64,000 bases of DNA from Bin34 sp963422415. GTDB lineage: Bacteria > Chloroflexota > Anaerolineae > Caldilineales > Caldilineaceae. The position numbers and the translations under genes were made by a program. The notes under the pieces are model-generated. The model saw nothing but the letters and a program-made list of their open reading frames with translations. It was not told the DNA's origin and made no database searches. This document shows positions 9,100-18,393 of this stretch, piece after piece (within the stretch, counting starts at the first letter, position 1; each line of letters begins with the position of its first letter). The stretch lies in the NCBI GenBank assembly GCA_963422415.1, contig OY729430.1, positions 2,046,001 to 2,110,000 of the forward strand, given 5' to 3'.

Positions 9100-10689
9100 A
9101 TGCACCAACATCCCCGATCCGTGACTCACAAAACTTTCGATGTGTGGCGCAGTCCAGGCAGATTCACCAAGAATCCCGATATCGTGGAATTGCCGGACGG
9201 CACCTTTTTGCTGGTCTATGCCGATACGGATTCCCACTGGTCCCAAGTCAATCAGGTGCTGACTATCTTGGCCAGCGAGGATGAAGGGCGGACATGGCAC
9301 AAGCGCGCCGAGATCGCAGAGGCGGTCATGGACAACGGGGATCATCGATGGGTCACGCCCCGTTTGAGCCTGCTAGCGGATGGACGGCTGTCGGTCATTT
9401 GCGACCGGAACGACCACAGCTTCTTTCATGAAGATCAACCTTCTGGCAATGGTGTCTGGTGGAGCGAGGACAACGGTCATTCCTGGATTCCGGAAAGTCA
9501 CTGCGACATCATGGGCTTTGAACCGGATCGCATGATCGAACTGAACGACGGCGCCATTGCCGTGGGATCGCACATCATGTTCGGCGCGACACAGGAGCTG
9601 GGGGAAATCCTGACGGTGTCGGAGGATGGAGGACAGACTTGGCAACGGCGGGGCACGGTAGCCCATGATGGGCATTACCGATATTGTGAAGGCGCTTTGG
9701 TGCAACTGGATGGCGGTCGGGAACTGGCTTGCATTCTGCGGGAAAACCATCATGGCGGGACGCCCAGTTTTGTCACGTTCTCGCAAGATCAGGGGCGGAC
9801 TTGGTCTGCCCCGCAAATGTGTCCCTTCGCCTTGGATCGGCCCTATGGAAAGCAGCTGGCTGACGGCCGGGTCTTCGTCACCGGACGCCACGTGAACGGC
9901 CCGCTGGGCACCTACGGCTGGTGCGGGGATCTGAAAGCGGAGCTGGGGTATCAGATCGGCGGTCCACGTCGAAAGTACAAGGCCGCCTTGACCCGCGATG
10001 CATTGGTCATTGAGAACCTGCCCGGACACGAGTGCCGCTATCGAATGCTGCCACCCGAAAATGCCTTGAGCGAGGTCGCCCTAGAGGCTACGGTCCGCGT
10101 GGAAGGGGCGGCGCACCATGGGAGCGCCTTCCTTTCCGTTGCGCATTTGGGAGTGGTGTTGCATTTGGCGCCAAACGGTATCTGGACGCGCCGCGGAGTG
10201 GACTTTTTCCATTCCGTGGACATGACGCAATTTCGACGGGTCGCCCTCCACCACCGGCGCGGCTGGCTGCAGATCAAGGTCGATGGTGAAACGGTCATCA
10301 ACCAGTGTATTTTTCGAGAGTCGGCTCCGGTGGGCGATGCGCGGGGTGGAGGCCCCCTGAGCGGCTATTCCGCCTGGGGACAGCCTGACATCGGCGGGAG
10401 CAGTCACTGGCGGTCTGTGTCCTATCGGGTAGAGAATCGCACCCTGCCGTCCCATGTATGGTCTTGGCAGGCCGACTTGGGGCACTGGCCAGACCAGTAT
10501 CAGCAGGATCGCATGATCCAGATTCACGGCAATCACCCGGAACAGACTCCAGCGCCCGACCACGGCTACTCTTCCTGGATACAGCGGGACGACGGACGAA
10601 TTTTCTTTGTGGACTATACGAACTACGGGGATCCTCCCGGCAATTCCCACTTGGTGGGAACCGAAATCGGTTTACAGGACTTGGCCTAA
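9100..10689 (+). CDS. Large sialidase-fold (BNR/Asp-box) protein with C-terminal sheet domain
   Basis: A second Asp-box propeller, longer than the one at 6830. Asp boxes: SEDEGRTW, SEDNGHSW, SEDGGQTW, SQDQGRTW; the N-terminal strand reads GRFTKNPDIVELPDGTFLLVY. Residues 290-440 form a beta-rich insertion (LSEVALEATVRVEG, then HHRRGWLQIKVDGE) that looks like a concanavalin/LamG-type sugar-binding module, and a final strand returns to the propeller (DHGYSSWIQRDDGRIFFVDYTN). No signal peptide. Length 529 residues. It ends 17 bases from the convergent TPR gene. Likely acts on the same glycan as its neighbours; specificity not determinable. Confidence 0.8.
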   Translation: MHQHPRSVTHKTFDVWRSPGRFTKNPDIVELPDGTFLLVYADTDSHWSQVNQVLTILASEDEGRTWHKRAEIAEAVMDNGDHRWVTPRLSLLADGRLSVICDRNDHSFFHEDQPSGNGVWWSEDNGHSWIPESHCDIMGFEPDRMIELNDGAIAVGSHIMFGATQELGEILTVSEDGGQTWQRRGTVAHDGHYRYCEGALVQLDGGRELACILRENHHGGTPSFVTFSQDQGRTWSAPQMCPFALDRPYGKQLADGRVFVTGRHVNGPLGTYGWCGDLKAELGYQIGGPRRKYKAALTRDALVIENLPGHECRYRMLPPENALSEVALEATVRVEGAAHHGSAFLSVAHLGVVLHLAPNGIWTRRGVDFFHSVDMTQFRRVALHHRRGWLQIKVDGETVINQCIFRESAPVGDARGGGPLSGYSAWGQPDIGGSSHWRSVSYRVENRTLPSHVWSWQADLGHWPDQYQQDRMIQIHGNHPEQTPAPDHGYSSWIQRDDGRIFFVDYTNYGDPPGNSHLVGTEIGLQDLA

Positions 10690-10706
10690 CTCCGCCCGAT
10701 TCCCAT

Positions 10707-13700
10707 TCATCGGACGTTTTCCCTAGTCCCCGGGGACTTCTGTTGGGCCAGTTTTTGTGCTTGCAGCAACCGCCAGTGGTCTTCCAGGTTCTGAATCGTA
10801 AAGTTGTTCGACAACGCTGTCGCCGAGTTGTGCCGGAGGACCTCCAAGGTCTCTTCCGCGTCGGCTTTCTGGACTGCATCCGATTGGAGCAATGCCAAGC
10901 TGTGGCGAGCCTCGACCAATTCCGCGGATGCGGGCATGCCTAGTGCATCGTAGACTTGGACCGCCTGGATCGCTTTCTCCAGCGCCGCGACGGTCCGACC
11001 CCTGTCCCAGAACAGATGGGACAGAGCCATGCAACTGCGAGCCAAGACAAGGTCCGCTCTTGCCTTGTGTTTCTTGTATTCCTTTTCAATCCACGCCAAC
11101 CGCACCTCGGCCTCTTCTGGATCCTCCAGCGCCGCCGCCTGCAGTTGACAGTCAGCCAAAACGGACAGATGTTTCTTGTACGATTGCGCCCGACCCCAAG
11201 CGATGGCTGCCTTGTATAGCGCCAAGGCTTCCACATGACGCCCTTGTTCCCGACGGATCTCGGCCAGGGCGTGGCTAACCTTCATGGCTTTCACGCTTGA
11301 GACATCGTCCTTGTGCGCGAGTGCATATGCCTGCGCCTGCGCCAGACTCTGGACATACTCCTGTGATCTGCCTAGGTCGTGCAGCAGTTGCGTGGCGTGC
11401 AGCAGGTCATTGAAAGCGTCTTTCCACTGGCCCGCTTGATCCCGAAGCGCAAAAGCGGCGGCGTAGTGCAGATGGGCGGTGGCCAAGTCCCCTTGTTGCC
11501 GGTACAGTTCGGCAAGGCGTTGTCGAATTTGGAGCCGCTGCGGCTCGCCTTCCGGAGGAGACGGCATTGCCGTGACCTGATTCCAGACTTGAATGGCCTG
11601 TTCCGGATGGTCAGCCTCCAAATGACACTGTCCCATCAGCCAGGCTACCGTCAGGGGATCAATGTTTTTCGTCGAATCAACCGGCGGCAGGCGCGTTAGC
11701 GTGACCAGTGCATCCTGAAACCGGCTCAAGTGGCATTGCTGGCGAGCGATATCGATTCTCAACTCCTGGTCTGCCCTGCTCCCCAGGCGAAAACCGGACT
11801 TGACGCTCTTCTGCAACAACTCGGTCAAGGCCTCCTCGTGCATGGCATGGGACTGATAAAGATCGGCCAACAGGGAGTGAACCTGGAGGGCGGCTGCTGT
11901 GGAAGGGCCTATGTGTCTGGCTCGCAACGCGAGACATTGACGATAGTGTTGCACCGCCTGCTCTACTTGCGCGGCTCCCGCGCAAGCTTCTCCCAACAAC
12001 AAGTGGATGGTCGACAGTTGCTTGGGGTACGGATGCAGATGTCCCGCCAGGCGATCCAGCATGGTCGTCAACGCGGCAATGGATTCGCTGTGGCGCTTTC
12101 TGTCCTTGCATCCGATGGCCAATTGAATGCAGGCATTCAAGTACAGTTCCGGATTGCGCCGCGCACCCGCGTCGGATTCCAGTCGGTTCACCGCTTTTTT
12201 TACATAATTATGGGATTTCCGCGTGTTTCCGGCTAGGAACAGGGCTATGCCAAAGAGGTATTGGACTCGGGATCTGTGCTCCTCGGTCTGGAGCTTCTTC
12301 AAGGCCTTGCTGTCAGTATATCGTCTTAGGTGCTTGATGGCCGTGCTCCAGTCGTTCTGCGCTATCAATGTCTCCGCCTTGCCCAGACAGCATTCGGCTT
12401 GCAGGTGTTCGTGCCGCTGATCGCCATTTCTCAGCTCCGCCACGCCGTTGTCAAAATAGATGACGGCCCTTTGGTAGTTTCCCATCAGCACGGCCATGCG
12501 ACCGTGCAAAAATTCATGTCGGCCTCGGAGCAAGGAGCGATCGGGAGACGGATTCCGCAATCTTGCCATGCTGGCATCCAGACAGGTGCGGGCCCTGGCA
12601 AAATCTTTCTCGGCTATCCATGTCTCGGCCAAGCCCTGATATGCATGGGCCAACAAGGGGAAATCCTCGGGCTCTGCCAGGAAATTCACCGCTTCCTGCA
12701 ATGCCTTGCGGGCTTTGGGCATGTCTCCCAAGGCCTGCAGGGCACTGCCTTGGAGCAGCTTGAGTTCACCCAACTGGGGAGTTCGCAAGGCGAATCCCCC
12801 CTCTATCAGGAGCGCCTGGATTTCAGCAAACGCCTCGGCAAACGCCTCCGTGGCCAGTTGCAGATGAATCGCTTCCAAGCGTAGGCGCAGCGCCCACTCC
12901 GAGAGCGGATTTCCCAGTTCCCGGCAGGCGTTGCGACCAACCTGGATCGCGTTCCGGGCCTTTTCTTTCTTGCCTTGAATGCGAAATAGGCGGGCTTGGA
13001 AAAAGGCCGCAATGGCCAGATCCCGTCGCGCTTGCTTCAAGCGCTGGAAGATTTCGAGCGCTTCCTGGAACAGCTTGCCCGCCGCCGTGTAATCTTCCTG
13101 CAGGACATAGAAGCGCGCCATCTCCAGACTGGCCCTGCCTACATCCAAATGCTTCGCCGAGAGCAGCGCCACCAACTGCTCCCTGCCGCCCAGCAACAAT
13201 GGTTCCGCCTCATCCCAGATCCCCAACTTGCGGTACAGGATCCCTTGGAAGACCTGTAGCTTGGGCAGGAAGTCGACGGGTGGGGCCTCAAGGCAACGGG
13301 CGGCTGCCTGGGCTTGGCGCAGAAGATCGGCCGCCCCCGTAAAGTCTCTCCTTGTAGCCGCTATCACAGCCAACAGCCGTAGGGCCTGCGCAGGATAGAT
13401 GGTGTCGGTTGGCTCACAGGGAACCGTCCCGTCCGCAAATCCCAAGGCCAGCCTCTCTGCCTGAGCATATTGCTCCAACAGCAGCTGGGCCTGTGCCATC
13501 ATCCAATGACATTTCTGATCTTCCCGGCTTCCTTCCCCCAAATTGCTGATATAGACATACTTGGCGCTCTTGGCGTTGTGGTAGGCGGAGGACCAGTCTT
13601 CCGTGGCCATCTGCATCTCGGCCACCATCCACAGGAAATGAGCGAAACCGATCGCGTCCTCGCCGTATGTCGCCGCGACATCCTCGGTCAAGCCTTGCAG

Positions 13701-14048
13701 TAGGGGCAGGGCCGCGCGGGCTCTGCCCATGCCGTGCAGAGCCCATGCCGTGTGTACCTGCGCCTCCGGATCCGGTCCCTGCAAGTGCAGAATTTCCAGA
13801 AGCCGGGTTAGTTCCATCACCGCGGCAATGGATGCCTTAGCCTGGTGGTGACAGAGTGGATGCTGCAGGAGACTGGCTTTGGACTCCAAGCGGTTGGTCC
13901 AGAGCTTCGCTTGGCGGCGCCACTTCCGATATTGTCTGCCGAACTTGGTGGAAGACGTCTCCCAATCGGGCAGAGTGGCCGTGAACATCGGCTGATTCAC
14001 GCATTCAAAAAGAGGGCGTGATCGGTTGAAATCCGCAATGTATTTCAT
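10707..14048 (-). CDS. Very large tetratricopeptide-repeat protein
   Basis: The 1113-residue product is almost wholly helical and made of TPR-type units (for example SLLADLYQSHAMHEEALTEL and GQCHLEADHPEQAIQVWNQV), with Ala and Leu at the expected spacing. No transmembrane segment, signal peptide, Walker motif, protease or CHAT signature is apparent. The first 55 residues are basic and Trp-rich (KFGRQYRKWRRQAKLWTN). It starts 50 bases after the stop of the Card1-like gene on the same strand, so the two may be one transcript. There is no clear ribosome site before the ATG. TPR superhelices are protein-binding scaffolds; partner and role unknown. The pairing with a CARF-nuclease suggests a regulatory or sensing subunit, which is an inference. 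Confidence 0.85.
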   Translation of the reverse strand: MKYIADFNRSRPLFECVNQPMFTATLPDWETSSTKFGRQYRKWRRQAKLWTNRLESKASLLQHPLCHHQAKASIAAVMELTRLLEILHLQGPDPEAQVHTAWALHGMGRARAALPLLQGLTEDVAATYGEDAIGFAHFLWMVAEMQMATEDWSSAYHNAKSAKYVYISNLGEGSREDQKCHWMMAQAQLLLEQYAQAERLALGFADGTVPCEPTDTIYPAQALRLLAVIAATRRDFTGAADLLRQAQAAARCLEAPPVDFLPKLQVFQGILYRKLGIWDEAEPLLLGGREQLVALLSAKHLDVGRASLEMARFYVLQEDYTAAGKLFQEALEIFQRLKQARRDLAIAAFFQARLFRIQGKKEKARNAIQVGRNACRELGNPLSEWALRLRLEAIHLQLATEAFAEAFAEIQALLIEGGFALRTPQLGELKLLQGSALQALGDMPKARKALQEAVNFLAEPEDFPLLAHAYQGLAETWIAEKDFARARTCLDASMARLRNPSPDRSLLRGRHEFLHGRMAVLMGNYQRAVIYFDNGVAELRNGDQRHEHLQAECCLGKAETLIAQNDWSTAIKHLRRYTDSKALKKLQTEEHRSRVQYLFGIALFLAGNTRKSHNYVKKAVNRLESDAGARRNPELYLNACIQLAIGCKDRKRHSESIAALTTMLDRLAGHLHPYPKQLSTIHLLLGEACAGAAQVEQAVQHYRQCLALRARHIGPSTAAALQVHSLLADLYQSHAMHEEALTELLQKSVKSGFRLGSRADQELRIDIARQQCHLSRFQDALVTLTRLPPVDSTKNIDPLTVAWLMGQCHLEADHPEQAIQVWNQVTAMPSPPEGEPQRLQIRQRLAELYRQQGDLATAHLHYAAAFALRDQAGQWKDAFNDLLHATQLLHDLGRSQEYVQSLAQAQAYALAHKDDVSSVKAMKVSHALAEIRREQGRHVEALALYKAAIAWGRAQSYKKHLSVLADCQLQAAALEDPEEAEVRLAWIEKEYKKHKARADLVLARSCMALSHLFWDRGRTVAALEKAIQAVQVYDALGMPASAELVEARHSLALLQSDAVQKADAEETLEVLRHNSATALSNNFTIQNLEDHWRLLQAQKLAQQKSPGTRENVR

Positions 14049-14098
14049 GACGGCACGATGCTTGCGCAGGAGACGGGCCCCGGCGGGTTGGCTGCGCG

Positions 14099-15256
14099 CT
14101 ACAGCCTCATGGTCTGGCTGACTATATCTTGGACCTGCTGCAAATTGTCACCTTGGACCACGACAATGCCTCGGCTTTCGGCGAATCGCTCGAACTTCTT
14201 TCCGGATTCAGTGCGGTGATGTCCTGAACTGTCCGTGACGAAAAAGCGGAAACACTCGAGTCGCTCCAATTGTCGGCTCCAGCCCTGTAGCTCCTCCAGA
14301 TACCTGACATTGAAGGGGTTGAGACTGGTTTTGCAGGAGGCTATGGCCAAGTGGCCTCGAGCTAGGCCAATGAAGTCCACTTCCCGCATGGCGCCGTCCA
14401 GATGCAGTGTCTGACTACAGCGACAGTCCTCGAAGAGGTGCAGAAGCCGACTGTGCAGGAAGACTTCCAGCCAGACTCCATTGACAAACTTCCGCTCCGC
14501 TTCCGAAACAAAACAGACTTCCAGCCGATCGGAGGTCGCCTGCAGGCGGCTGACGATTTTCAAGGCCTGCAGCTCTCGTAAGATTCGCAGCTGATCCGGA
14601 TCGAGGGTCAGAGGGCCTGCCGCGACCAAGGGCACCGAGCCTTCCTGTATGGCGCTGGAGTCTCGGAGCACGCGAAGCCAAGTGATGACAGCATGCCAGT
14701 CTTGGAGATGTCCGGCCAGAAACTCGGCGGCGGCAACATAGCGTTTCGCCATGAGGTTCGAGCTGGAGCCCAAGTGCGGGCCTCGGCTGTCCAGAAACTC
14801 CTTGAGACGCCCCTTCATGTTCTCAGGTGGATGAGTTTGGTTGACATCCAGGATCGCCCTTTGCGGCAAGGATAAGAACGAGACGCGGGCTCCCACTGCG
14901 CGGGCCCACTGCATGGCTGCCAATCGCACGGCGAAGGGGCCGCTGTTCAGACAGAACTCCACGGCAGGGCCTGGCGCCGCCAATCTGTTTTGTCGCAGCT
15001 TGCGATAGATGGATGGGATGTTTCTGTGTCCAGTTTCCCATCTGCGCCAAATGGGAACGCCACAGAGGCTTTGCTTGAATTCCTCGGCATGTGGCCCTAC
15101 GGCATAGGGGCCAATCAAGGCTACCACCTCGGGATTTCTGTATCGGATCAGCTGCCAAGCGGCATCCATCTTGTCTTCGGAGGCCACTACCACGACCTGC
15201 CGAATCGAGGAGGGGGTTGTCAAGGATTGACGGGAATGTTGCGCCGGGATTGCCAT
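14099..15256 (-). CDS. Card1/Can2-like (DUF1887) CARF-nuclease-type protein, divergent
   Basis: The 385-residue layout matches DUF1887: an N-terminal Rossmann-like half (VVVVASEDKMDAAW; later VEFCLNSGPFAVRLAAMQWA), a middle winged-helix stretch (DQLRILRELQALKIV), then a PD-(D/E)XK nuclease domain. The nuclease features are FVNGVWLEVFLHSRL (residues 257-271), REVDFIGLARGHLAIASCKTS (291-311) and a helical end. Two residues differ from what I remember of Card1: the NxTGGTK-like CARF loop reads NSGPF, and the Glu of the usual ECK motif is Ser307 (SCK). Asp294 and Lys309 are kept. The start at 15256 is chosen because the longer frame runs into the upstream HAD gene; no strong ribosome site supports it. 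No cas genes are in the window. The family assignment is from motif memory. Confidence 0.65.
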   Translation of the reverse strand: MAIPAQHSRQSLTTPSSIRQVVVVASEDKMDAAWQLIRYRNPEVVALIGPYAVGPHAEEFKQSLCGVPIWRRWETGHRNIPSIYRKLRQNRLAAPGPAVEFCLNSGPFAVRLAAMQWARAVGARVSFLSLPQRAILDVNQTHPPENMKGRLKEFLDSRGPHLGSSSNLMAKRYVAAAEFLAGHLQDWHAVITWLRVLRDSSAIQEGSVPLVAAGPLTLDPDQLRILRELQALKIVSRLQATSDRLEVCFVSEAERKFVNGVWLEVFLHSRLLHLFEDCRCSQTLHLDGAMREVDFIGLARGHLAIASCKTSLNPFNVRYLEELQGWSRQLERLECFRFFVTDSSGHHRTESGKKFERFAESRGIVVVQGDNLQQVQDIVSQTMRL

Positions 15257-15336
15257 CGGAGAAGGCAATGGAATCAAGGAAAGGGTCCTTGTGGATAGAG
15301 TGGTCACGGGCCGCGGCCGCAGCCTTGACTGCGTGT

Positions 15337-16080
15337 CTAGACTTCCAGCTGGACCACAAGGTCGTCCAGATCCGACACATGGAGATCGAACTCCTGTCGC
15401 TGCGCATTTGTCTGTCGCCTTTGAGGGGCTTCTTCCTGTGGGCCGAATTCCCAAGGTCGATGGAGAAATCCGGTCCGCAGACCCGTCTGCCGGGCCCCTT
15501 CCAGATCGCTGGCATGAGCGGCCACCATCAGGATCTCCTCCGGATTTACCCCCAAGAGGCGGGGGGCAGTCTGATACACAGCGGGATCAGGCTTGTATTT
15601 GCCCGCCAGCTCGCTGGAAAGCACACAGTCCCAGCGCCAATCGTTGAAACGCGCCAGATCCACCAACAGGGATATGTTGCCATTGGACAGGGGGACCAAT
15701 ATGTACTTGGTCCGCAAACGAGCGAGTCCTGCCCGTACATCGGGCCACGCGTCCAGGCGGTGCCAAGCCTGATTGAATTCTTGAACGTCTCCCGGCGCCA
15801 AACCGGTCATGCCAAACCGGGGCAGCAGATTCTCCAGAATTTGATGGTGCAGCAGGTCAAGGGGATCCCAAGGCACGATTCCTTCATTCACTTTCCGCAT
15901 GGCCGGTCCATAGCCCGCGCGCCACGCCAGAGCCAGTTGACGCCAGTCCACTTCCAGTCCCGTGCGATTGCCCAGGGATTCCCCTTCCCGAACCAACGAG
16001 CCGTACCAGTCCACCAATGTGCCAAACACATCGAAAGCAATGACCTTGATCCTCTGGAGAGCAGGGGCTTGGGGAGGCAT
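15337..16080 (-). CDS. Haloacid dehalogenase type II / HAD-superfamily hydrolase
   Basis: HAD motif I is FDVFGTLVDW at residues 16-25 (nucleophile Asp, and the second Asp replaced by Phe-Gly as in L-2-haloacid dehalogenases). Motif II is VPLSNGN, motif III the Lys in ELAGKYKPDPAVY, and motif IV MVAAHASDLEGA. Size (247 residues) and motif variants fit type II dehalogenases, which replace a halide by hydroxide through an Asp-ester. The ATG is preceded by GAGGAA. It lies 80 bases upstream of the Card1-like gene on the same strand. A halogenated or phosphorylated substrate cannot be distinguished from sequence. Confidence 0.88.
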   Translation of the reverse strand: MPPQAPALQRIKVIAFDVFGTLVDWYGSLVREGESLGNRTGLEVDWRQLALAWRAGYGPAMRKVNEGIVPWDPLDLLHHQILENLLPRFGMTGLAPGDVQEFNQAWHRLDAWPDVRAGLARLRTKYILVPLSNGNISLLVDLARFNDWRWDCVLSSELAGKYKPDPAVYQTAPRLLGVNPEEILMVAAHASDLEGARQTGLRTGFLHRPWEFGPQEEAPQRRQTNAQRQEFDLHVSDLDDLVVQLEV

Positions 16081-16132
16081 TTTTCCTCAGTTTCGAGAAA
16101 GCGGGGAAGTGAGGAGGCTGGATATGATGCGG

Positions 16133-16972
16133 CTACAAATCTTGCCAGGTTTCTCCGAACCGGTCTCGATACCATGACTTCAAGGGCACGTCTTCATCGG
16201 TGGGCAGGTAATAGCCCATATGACTGGCACGATGCCCCAGCAGCTGCTTGCCGATGGGAGAACACTTGGCCAACAGGCTGTCAGGCATGCTGTCGTAGTC
16301 CATGGGACGCAAGACCCGATAGCCATAGCCAAAATACAGTACGACTCGGTCCTGATCCGAATGGTTCGGGGCGCTGGCATGCCAAGTGGCCTGTCCAAAG
16401 ATCACGGCGTCCCCAGCCTCTACCGTGAGTTCCAAGGCTCCCATGGGATCCGCATGTCCCGCCAGGAAGGAGGGGCCTCCATCGGATCGGTTGGAGCCTG
16501 GCACCACCATCAAGGCCCCCATGTTTTTCCGGGGCAGGTCGGACAGAAAGTATCCGACCTTGAGACTGCCCAAGGCCCGGCGACCATACATACCGATGCC
16601 GGGCTGGCCGCCGTCCGGGTGCCAGCCCGTGCTCCGTTTCTCCGGGTCCGGCGGCACGATGATCAAGTGGGACGTACTGAGCTGAATGTTGAAGTGCTCC
16701 AGGAAACGGACGGCCTTGGGAAAGGTTGACGGCCACTCGAGAAGCTCCAGGAAGGCGTCGTCCCGGTCCACCACCGGACGCACGTTCAGCCCGAAATCGC
16801 CCCTGCGGCGTTCCGAACGCCGGAATTCCTCCTTGAGGCATTCGATGGCGGAATTCAGTTCGGCGATCTTGCGGGGATGCAGGGCCTGCTTGAGCACCAG
16901 AAAGCCGTGGGTCTCAAAGAAATCCACATGCTCCCGCGTGACTTCCTCCGTGGCCTCAAATGCGTATTTCAT
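16133..16972 (-). CDS. Phytanoyl-CoA dioxygenase (PhyH) family oxygenase
   Basis: Second PhyH paralogue, 279 residues. It has the N-terminal FFETHGFLVLKQAL signature, the iron His-x-Asp in TGWHPDGGQPG near residue 118, a distal His in ATWHASAPNHS and the 2-oxoglutarate Arg near DRVVLYFGYGYR. Between them, VVPGSNRSDG is the usual strand-turn motif. It lies 52 bases upstream of the HAD gene on the same strand and 54 bases downstream of the FAH gene, so FAH-PhyH-HAD is a probable transcript. Substrate unknown. Confidence 0.88.
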   Translation of the reverse strand: MKYAFEATEEVTREHVDFFETHGFLVLKQALHPRKIAELNSAIECLKEEFRRSERRRGDFGLNVRPVVDRDDAFLELLEWPSTFPKAVRFLEHFNIQLSTSHLIIVPPDPEKRSTGWHPDGGQPGIGMYGRRALGSLKVGYFLSDLPRKNMGALMVVPGSNRSDGGPSFLAGHADPMGALELTVEAGDAVIFGQATWHASAPNHSDQDRVVLYFGYGYRVLRPMDYDSMPDSLLAKCSPIGKQLLGHRASHMGYYLPTDEDVPLKSWYRDRFGETWQDL

Positions 16973-17026
16973 GGCATGGTGTCCTTGGCTGGCGCTTGAG
17001 TGACGAGACGGGTATCGCCGCGGCGG

Positions 17027-17893
17027 TCACACCCCCTGAATGACGGGATTGCGCAAGATACCAATGCCTTCCACCTCGACTTCGATTTCGTCGCCGGGCT
17101 TGAGCAGGACCTGCGGGTCGCGGGCCATGCCCACGCCCCCGGGCGTACCCGTGGAAATGATGTCCCCGGGCTGCAGGGTGATGGCCGCGGTGATGTCCGC
17201 GATCAGATCATTGACGTTGAACAGCAGTTGTCGGGTGTTGGAGGATTGCATCTCTGTGCCATTGAGCCGCAGCTTGATGTCCAAGGTGTGCGGATCTGGA
17301 ATTTCCTCGGTCGTGACCAGCACGGGCCCAATGGGGGCAAAGGTATCGAAAGACTTGCCAATGGTCCACTGACTGGTGCGCTTCTGAAAATCCCGCGCGC
17401 TGACATCGTTCAGGATCGTGTAGCCCCCCACATAATCCAGTGCCTCCTCCTTGGAAACGTGGCGCGCCGTGCGGCCCATGACCACCGCGAATTCCGCCTC
17501 ATAGTCCACCATGCGGGATATGGTCGGCAGATGAATGGCATCGCCGGGTCCAATGATAGTGTTGCTGTATTTGGAAAAGATCACGGGGTGTTCCGGGGTC
17601 TCGGAATTGGTTTCCTCGATATGATCCTTGTAGTTGATGCCAATGCAGAGAATCTTGTCAGGATGCGGGACGGGAGGTCCGATGTGGGCGATCTGAGGAT
17701 TCAGCACGTATTCCGCGCCGATGCCGGCCACGACGCTGCTGGCTCGCTGGCGCATGGCTTCGCCCCCGGCCAAAAATTCCCGAATGTCCGCGGGGATGCC
17801 GCTGTCGGCCCGACTCACATCCGCAATCGATCCATCGGCGCGGAGCACGCCGAGGCGACTCGGGCCGGACATGGAAAAAGTCACCAGTTTCAT
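17027..17893 (-). CDS. Fumarylacetoacetate hydrolase (FAH) family protein
   Basis: C-C bond hydrolase, decarboxylase or hydratase of the FAH fold, acting on 2-oxo acids. The catalytic core begins at ILCIGINYKDHIEET (residues 81-95), continues with PVIFSKYSNTIIGPGD, the metal Glu in YEAEFAVVMG, GYTILNDVSARDFQ and TGTPGGVGM near the C-terminus. Length 288 residues is standard for COG0179 members. The ATG follows GGAGA by about ten bases. Members near sugar dehydratases often act as 2,4-diketo-3-deoxy-sugar-acid hydrolases; that role is inferred here. Confidence 0.92.
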   Translation of the reverse strand: MKLVTFSMSGPSRLGVLRADGSIADVSRADSGIPADIREFLAGGEAMRQRASSVVAGIGAEYVLNPQIAHIGPPVPHPDKILCIGINYKDHIEETNSETPEHPVIFSKYSNTIIGPGDAIHLPTISRMVDYEAEFAVVMGRTARHVSKEEALDYVGGYTILNDVSARDFQKRTSQWTIGKSFDTFAPIGPVLVTTEEIPDPHTLDIKLRLNGTEMQSSNTRQLLFNVNDLIADITAAITLQPGDIISTGTPGGVGMARDPQVLLKPGDEIEVEVEGIGILRNPVIQGV

Positions 17894-18393
17894 TGCTGTT
17901 ATGTCTCCACTCTGCTGTTGGGGCGAGATAGGGGCCGGAGCCGGTTCTCTGTCCCTATTCTAACGCGAGTTATGGATCAGAACAGTGTCTTGGGGGGATG
18001 TAGCGTCTTGGCCAAAGCACAGGATTTCGGGGCCCACAGGCCATCAATCTCGACATCGACGACCGGAGGGGGTGTGCAGCATGGACCTTCGATCGTAAGG
18101 ACGCCGTGTCGGGATCTTGCGGCGATTCACTTGCACCCGGGGTGGCCGCGGCGGAGGTCGTAAGGGCCGGATTGTGTGCCAGAGTTCATCGTTCGCCAAG
18201 GAAATGGGGCAGGAGGCTTTCCTTGGGACGTTGCCTGGTCCATGATCGTCGTTGTTCTGTGTCTCGTCGACCCAAAAGAGACTGTCTTTGGGATTCCTCC
18301 CAGCGTACACATTGCAGGCTACAGCCTGATTGCCACCGGGAAAAGTGTGTTGCATACTGAACCATTCCTCTAGGAGATCGCAAAAGGATCACT
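17894..18393. other. Divergent intergenic region
   Basis: A 500-base gap between the minus-strand FAH transcript and the plus-strand mannonate-dehydratase-like gene. No coding pattern is recognisable. It contains the candidate promoter listed at 18330-18358. Confidence 0.55.
18330..18358 (+). promoter_or_regulatory. Candidate sigma-70-type promoter
   Basis: TTGCCA (18330-18335) and CATACT (18353-18358) are separated by exactly 17 bases. The -10 ends 35 bases before the start codon of the mannonate-dehydratase-like gene at 18394. Matches to consensus are five of six and four of six. Confidence 0.4.

Noticed and set aside
10725..10738. AGTCCCCGGGGACT palindrome
   Set aside because: Lies within the last codons of the TPR gene and has no T tract; probably chance or a minor structure.
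15257..15454. Longer start for the Card1-like gene
   Set aside because: The extra N-terminus is basic, Pro-rich and lies inside the HAD gene; ATG 15256 is preferred.
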